Assembly: GCF_013283195.1 (NCBI RefSeq)
Contig: NZ_JABEKT010000004.1
Span: 270,452-334,451 of the forward strand
Direction: 5' to 3'
Length of the DNA stretch: 64,000 nt
Origin: Ensifer adhaerens
GTDB taxonomy: Bacteria > Pseudomonadota > Alphaproteobacteria > Rhizobiales > Rhizobiaceae
This document shows, piece after piece, positions 62,088-64,000 of the stretch (position 1 is the stretch's first letter; every line of letters starts with the position of its first letter). Both the position numbers and the translations under genes were made by a program. Below the pieces are notes generated by a model that saw only the letters and a program-made list of their open reading frames with translations, was not told the DNA's origin and searched no databases.

Positions 62088-62992
62088 CCGGCATGCAGAC
62101 CCCGATCCTCGCTCTCGACAATGTCACCAAGACCTTCGGCAACGGGCCAGGCGCCGTTCGCGCTGCCCGATCGATCTCGTTCTCGCTGCATGCCGGTCGC
62201 GCCCTTGCGCTTGTCGGCGAATCCGGCAGCGGCAAGACCACTTGTGCCCGCATGGCGATGCGCGAATATCTGCCGACGGAAGGCAAGATCCTGTTCAAGG
62301 GTCAACCGGTCGAAGGCAGCAATGCCGCCGAAGCGGCCCACTACCGCCGCGCGGTGCAGATGATCTTCCAGGATCCGTTCGCCTCGCTCAATCCGGCCCA
62401 CACCATCGCCTATCATCTGAAGCGGCCGCTGCTGCTGCATCGCCCTGACATCAAGCGGTCGGAGATCGACGCGACGGTGCGGGCGCTGCTGCAGCAGGTG
62501 AAGCTCGATCCCGACCTTGTCGCGCCGAAATACCCGCACGAACTCTCCGGCGGCCAGCGCCAGCGCGTCAACATCGCCCGCGCGCTTGCCGCCAAGCCGG
62601 AGGTGATCGTCGCCGACGAGCCGACATCGATGCTCGACGTCTCCGTTCGCCTCGGGGTGCTCAATCTCTTGAGCGAAATGAAGCAGCAGATGAAGCTCGG
62701 GCTGCTCTACATCACCCACGACATCGCCACGGCGCGCTATGTCGCCGAGGATATTGCCGTGATGTATTCCGGCCAGATCGTCGAATGGGGCAATGTCGGC
62801 AAGGTGATCGACAATCCCGCCCATCCCTATACGAAGCTCCTGCTTTCCGCGGTTCCCGACCCGGATATCCGCTTCGACGACCCGAGCGTGCGGCTGCGGC
62901 CGGAGGATGTGGAGGAGATCCGGCGCAAATCGGCGATGACGCAGGACAGGATCGTCGAGGTCGACAGCGATCACTTCGTTCGCGCCGCCTGA
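62084..62992 (+). CDS. Peptide-type ABC transporter ATPase 2 (DppF-like)
   Basis: The 302-residue ATPase overlaps the first by ATGA. It has Walker A GESGSGKTT near residues 46-54, signature LSGGQRQRVNIARALA, Walker B VIVADEPTSMLD and FITHD-type switch YITHDIA. Together with ATPase 1 it energises the importer. The C-terminal extension (PDVEEIRRKSAM-like) contains the usual DppF tail. Confidence 0.92.
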   Translation: MTGMQTPILALDNVTKTFGNGPGAVRAARSISFSLHAGRALALVGESGSGKTTCARMAMREYLPTEGKILFKGQPVEGSNAAEAAHYRRAVQMIFQDPFASLNPAHTIAYHLKRPLLLHRPDIKRSEIDATVRALLQQVKLDPDLVAPKYPHELSGGQRQRVNIARALAAKPEVIVADEPTSMLDVSVRLGVLNLLSEMKQQMKLGLLYITHDIATARYVAEDIAVMYSGQIVEWGNVGKVIDNPAHPYTKLLLSAVPDPDIRFDDPSVRLRPEDVEEIRRKSAMTQDRIVEVDSDHFVRAA

Positions 62993-63147
62993 GCCGGCAG
63001 CGACGGCCGGTGGTCAGCCTCTGGCTAAGCCATCTTCGCAAAGTGCCGAAACAGCACGCGCCCCGCATTCGAACGGGGCATTCTCCATAGCACGGGCGCA
63101 AACCCTGAGAATGCATGTCTGCCGACAGCCTTACTCAATTCTCCCTC

Positions 63148-63254
63148 ATTCCGGCCTTGTGCCGGAATCCAGCGAGCTGACGTCCGTCAGATCAAGATAC
63201 CCTCCCACCCAGGGACTTGGGTGGGCTAGATTCCTGTGACGAGCGAAGGAATCT
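63148..63254. repeat. Three tandem palindromes, rhizobial intergenic element
   Basis: Three 8-bp-stem hairpins occur within 107 bases: ATTCCGGC-N5-GCCGGAAT, CCCACCCA-N6-TGGGTGGG and AGATTCCT-N11-AGGAATCT. The spacing and the ATTCC/GGAAT ends resemble mosaic intergenic elements of rhizobia. Copy number elsewhere cannot be judged from this window. Confidence 0.5.
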
Positions 63255-63350
63255 TCTCGTTTCTTCTTACCCCAAACCTAAACATTCGATATCGCGTACA
63301 CGCTTCAAACCCATATATTCCGGGTAGTTGACCATTACAGTACCGTACAG

Positions 63351-63379
63351 TTGACATCATTTGCAGACACGCCTATTTC
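63351..63379 (+). promoter_or_regulatory. Candidate promoter of the integrase gene
   Basis: TTGACA at 63351-63356 and TATTTC at 63374-63379 are 17 bases apart. The predicted start falls inside the CTTACCCC/GGGGTAAG palindrome. A second TTGAC occurs 23 bases earlier. Confidence 0.5.
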
Positions 63380-63404
63380 TTACCCCTAGGGTAGACGGGG
63401 TAAG
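63379..63404. promoter_or_regulatory. Palindrome with CTTACCCC arms before the integrase start
   Basis: CTTACCCC-N10-GGGGTAAG forms an 8-bp inverted repeat ending 5 bases before the ATG. The same CTTACCCC also occurs at 63266-63273. It could be an operator, an integrase arm site or an mRNA hairpin limiting translation. Confidence 0.4.
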
Positions 63405-63409
63405 ACAAG

Positions 63410-64000
63410 ATGCTTCTCACGGACAAGACAATACAGGCTTTGAAGCCGAAGCCAAATCGGCAGGAGATCGCCGATACCGGCGCGAAAAATCTCTATATCG
63501 TCGTGCAGCCGTCCGGCTCGAAGAGTTGGGCCTATCGCTTCTCGCTGAATGGCAAGGGTGCGAAACTCACCTTCGGCGGATATCCCGCCATCTCCCTTCG
63601 TGAAGCGCGCAAGCTGGCTGGTGAAGCCGCCGCCCTCGTCGAGGCTGACAAAGACCCGCGTATCGTCGAGAAGGAGCGCAAGGCCGCTGAAGAAGAGGCG
63701 AAGGCCGATACCGTCGCCGCCACGCTCAAGGCCTATGACGAACGGCGGCTATCGAAGAAGTCGGCTCGCACCCGCTACGAACAGAAGCGCATCCTGAAGA
63801 AGGATTTCGAGAAGTACCACGCCGACACGCCGGTCACGAAGTTGCGCCGCCGCGACTATGCCGATGCGATCCAGCGCGTCTATGACCGTGGCGCGACGAC
63901 CATGGCGAACCGATTTCAGGAAGCGCTGTCGGGTTATCTGACGTGGCTTGCCGACCGTGGCATCCTCGATGTCAATCCAATCGCCCGCATGGAGCCATTG
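63410..64000 (+). CDS. P4-type tyrosine integrase, 5' part (runs off the window)
   Basis: The visible 197 residues start MLLTDKTIQALKPKPNRQEI, the DUF4102 arm-binding domain of P4-like integrases, with FGGYPAISLREARKLA near residues 55-70. A helical region follows, where the core-binding domain starts (LKAYDERRLSKKSARTRYEQKR). The catalytic R-H-R-Y residues would lie beyond 64000. Such enzymes insert genomic islands, usually at tRNA genes. The gene lies at the boundary of the ABC operon and reads rightward, so a mobile island probably extends to the right. Confidence 0.9.
   Translation, partial: MLLTDKTIQALKPKPNRQEIADTGAKNLYIVVQPSGSKSWAYRFSLNGKGAKLTFGGYPAISLREARKLAGEAAALVEADKDPRIVEKERKAAEEEAKADTVAATLKAYDERRLSKKSARTRYEQKRILKKDFEKYHADTPVTKLRRRDYADAIQRVYDRGATTMANRFQEALSGYLTWLADRGILDVNPIARMEPL

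Larger units (their letters stand above)
62993..63409. other. Intergenic palindrome cluster between ABC operon and integrase
   Basis: The first 130 bases contain GCCCCG-N8-CGGGGC at 63060-63079, a plausible terminator for the ABC operon without a U-run. Three palindromes follow: ATTCCGGC/GCCGGAAT (63148-63168), CCCACCCA/TGGGTGGG (63204-63225), AGATTCCT/AGGAATCT (63228-63254). The right part holds the integrase promoter and CTTACCCC repeats. No tRNA gene was recognised. Confidence 0.5.

Noticed and set aside
63060-63079. tRNA T-arm-like TTCGAA with flanking stem before the integrase
   Set aside because: The loop is 8 bases and no acceptor, D or anticodon arms can be drawn; it is better explained as a terminator-like hairpin.
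1-64000. CRISPR arrays, rRNA or tRNA genes and insertion sequences
   Set aside because: No regularly spaced repeats, no rRNA or tRNA pattern and no transposase were seen; the only mobility gene is the integrase at the right edge.

Overview
The window is about 64 kb of GC-rich DNA with the gene content of a Rhizobiaceae genome, most likely Rhizobium or Sinorhizobium/Ensifer. Supporting signs are a type III cellulose operon with bcsN, a liu leucine-degradation operon, a periplasmic nitrate reductase operon, RIME-like intergenic palindromes, and a high density of ABC sugar and peptide importers with their own LacI or LysR regulators. The density of catabolic cassettes would also fit a chromid or megaplasmid. 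No rRNA, tRNA or CRISPR array was seen. Names come from reading the proteins by eye; no database search was run.

Layout. 1-1660: the tail of an ABC ATPase-like gene, then an FAD-linked D-2-hydroxyacid dehydrogenase. 1873-8755 (minus): a complete liu pathway from isovaleryl-CoA to acetoacetate plus acetyl-CoA, with a Rid-family gene inside it. 9040-17911 (minus): a cellulose operon, bcsN-bcsA-bcsB-bcsZ-bcsK, most of whose genes overlap by four bases. 18215-20223: a methyltransferase with a modified catalytic motif, a 0.7-kb gene-poor stretch with an internal inverted repeat, and a 40-residue membrane protein. 20304-24103: a LysR regulator divergent from a four-carbon-acid sugar kinase, a PdxA2-like dehydrogenase and an unassigned TIM-barrel protein. 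24136-33942: a gluconokinase, then a sugar cassette of class II aldolase, FGGY kinase, ketose 3-epimerase and ABC importer, with a divergent LacI regulator and clear operator repeats.

34030-40705 holds mixed genes: Lrp and a LysE exporter, a GFA protein, a VirK/DUF535 protein, an OmpR-type two-component pair, an orphan FabZ and a PAP2 phosphatase. 40745-47245: a LacI regulator divergent from an AfuABC-like importer and an inositol-monophosphatase-family phosphatase, read here as a candidate system for importing and dephosphorylating sugar phosphates. 47276-50867: a slipin/NfeD pair, a DUF2161 nuclease-like protein, a YbaN protein and a RIME-like element. 50902-55558 (minus): napEFDABC. 56047-62992: a GNAT acetyltransferase, a NagZ-type glycosidase and a complete peptide-type ABC importer, probably for an amino-sugar oligosaccharide or muropeptide. 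62993-64000: palindromes, a promoter and the 5' part of a P4-type integrase, which suggests that a genomic island begins here.

The strongest candidates for new biology are the AfuABC-phosphatase cassette, the kinase-PdxA2-TIM-barrel operon, the NagZ-ABC-GNAT cassette and the epimerase-kinase-aldolase pathway.
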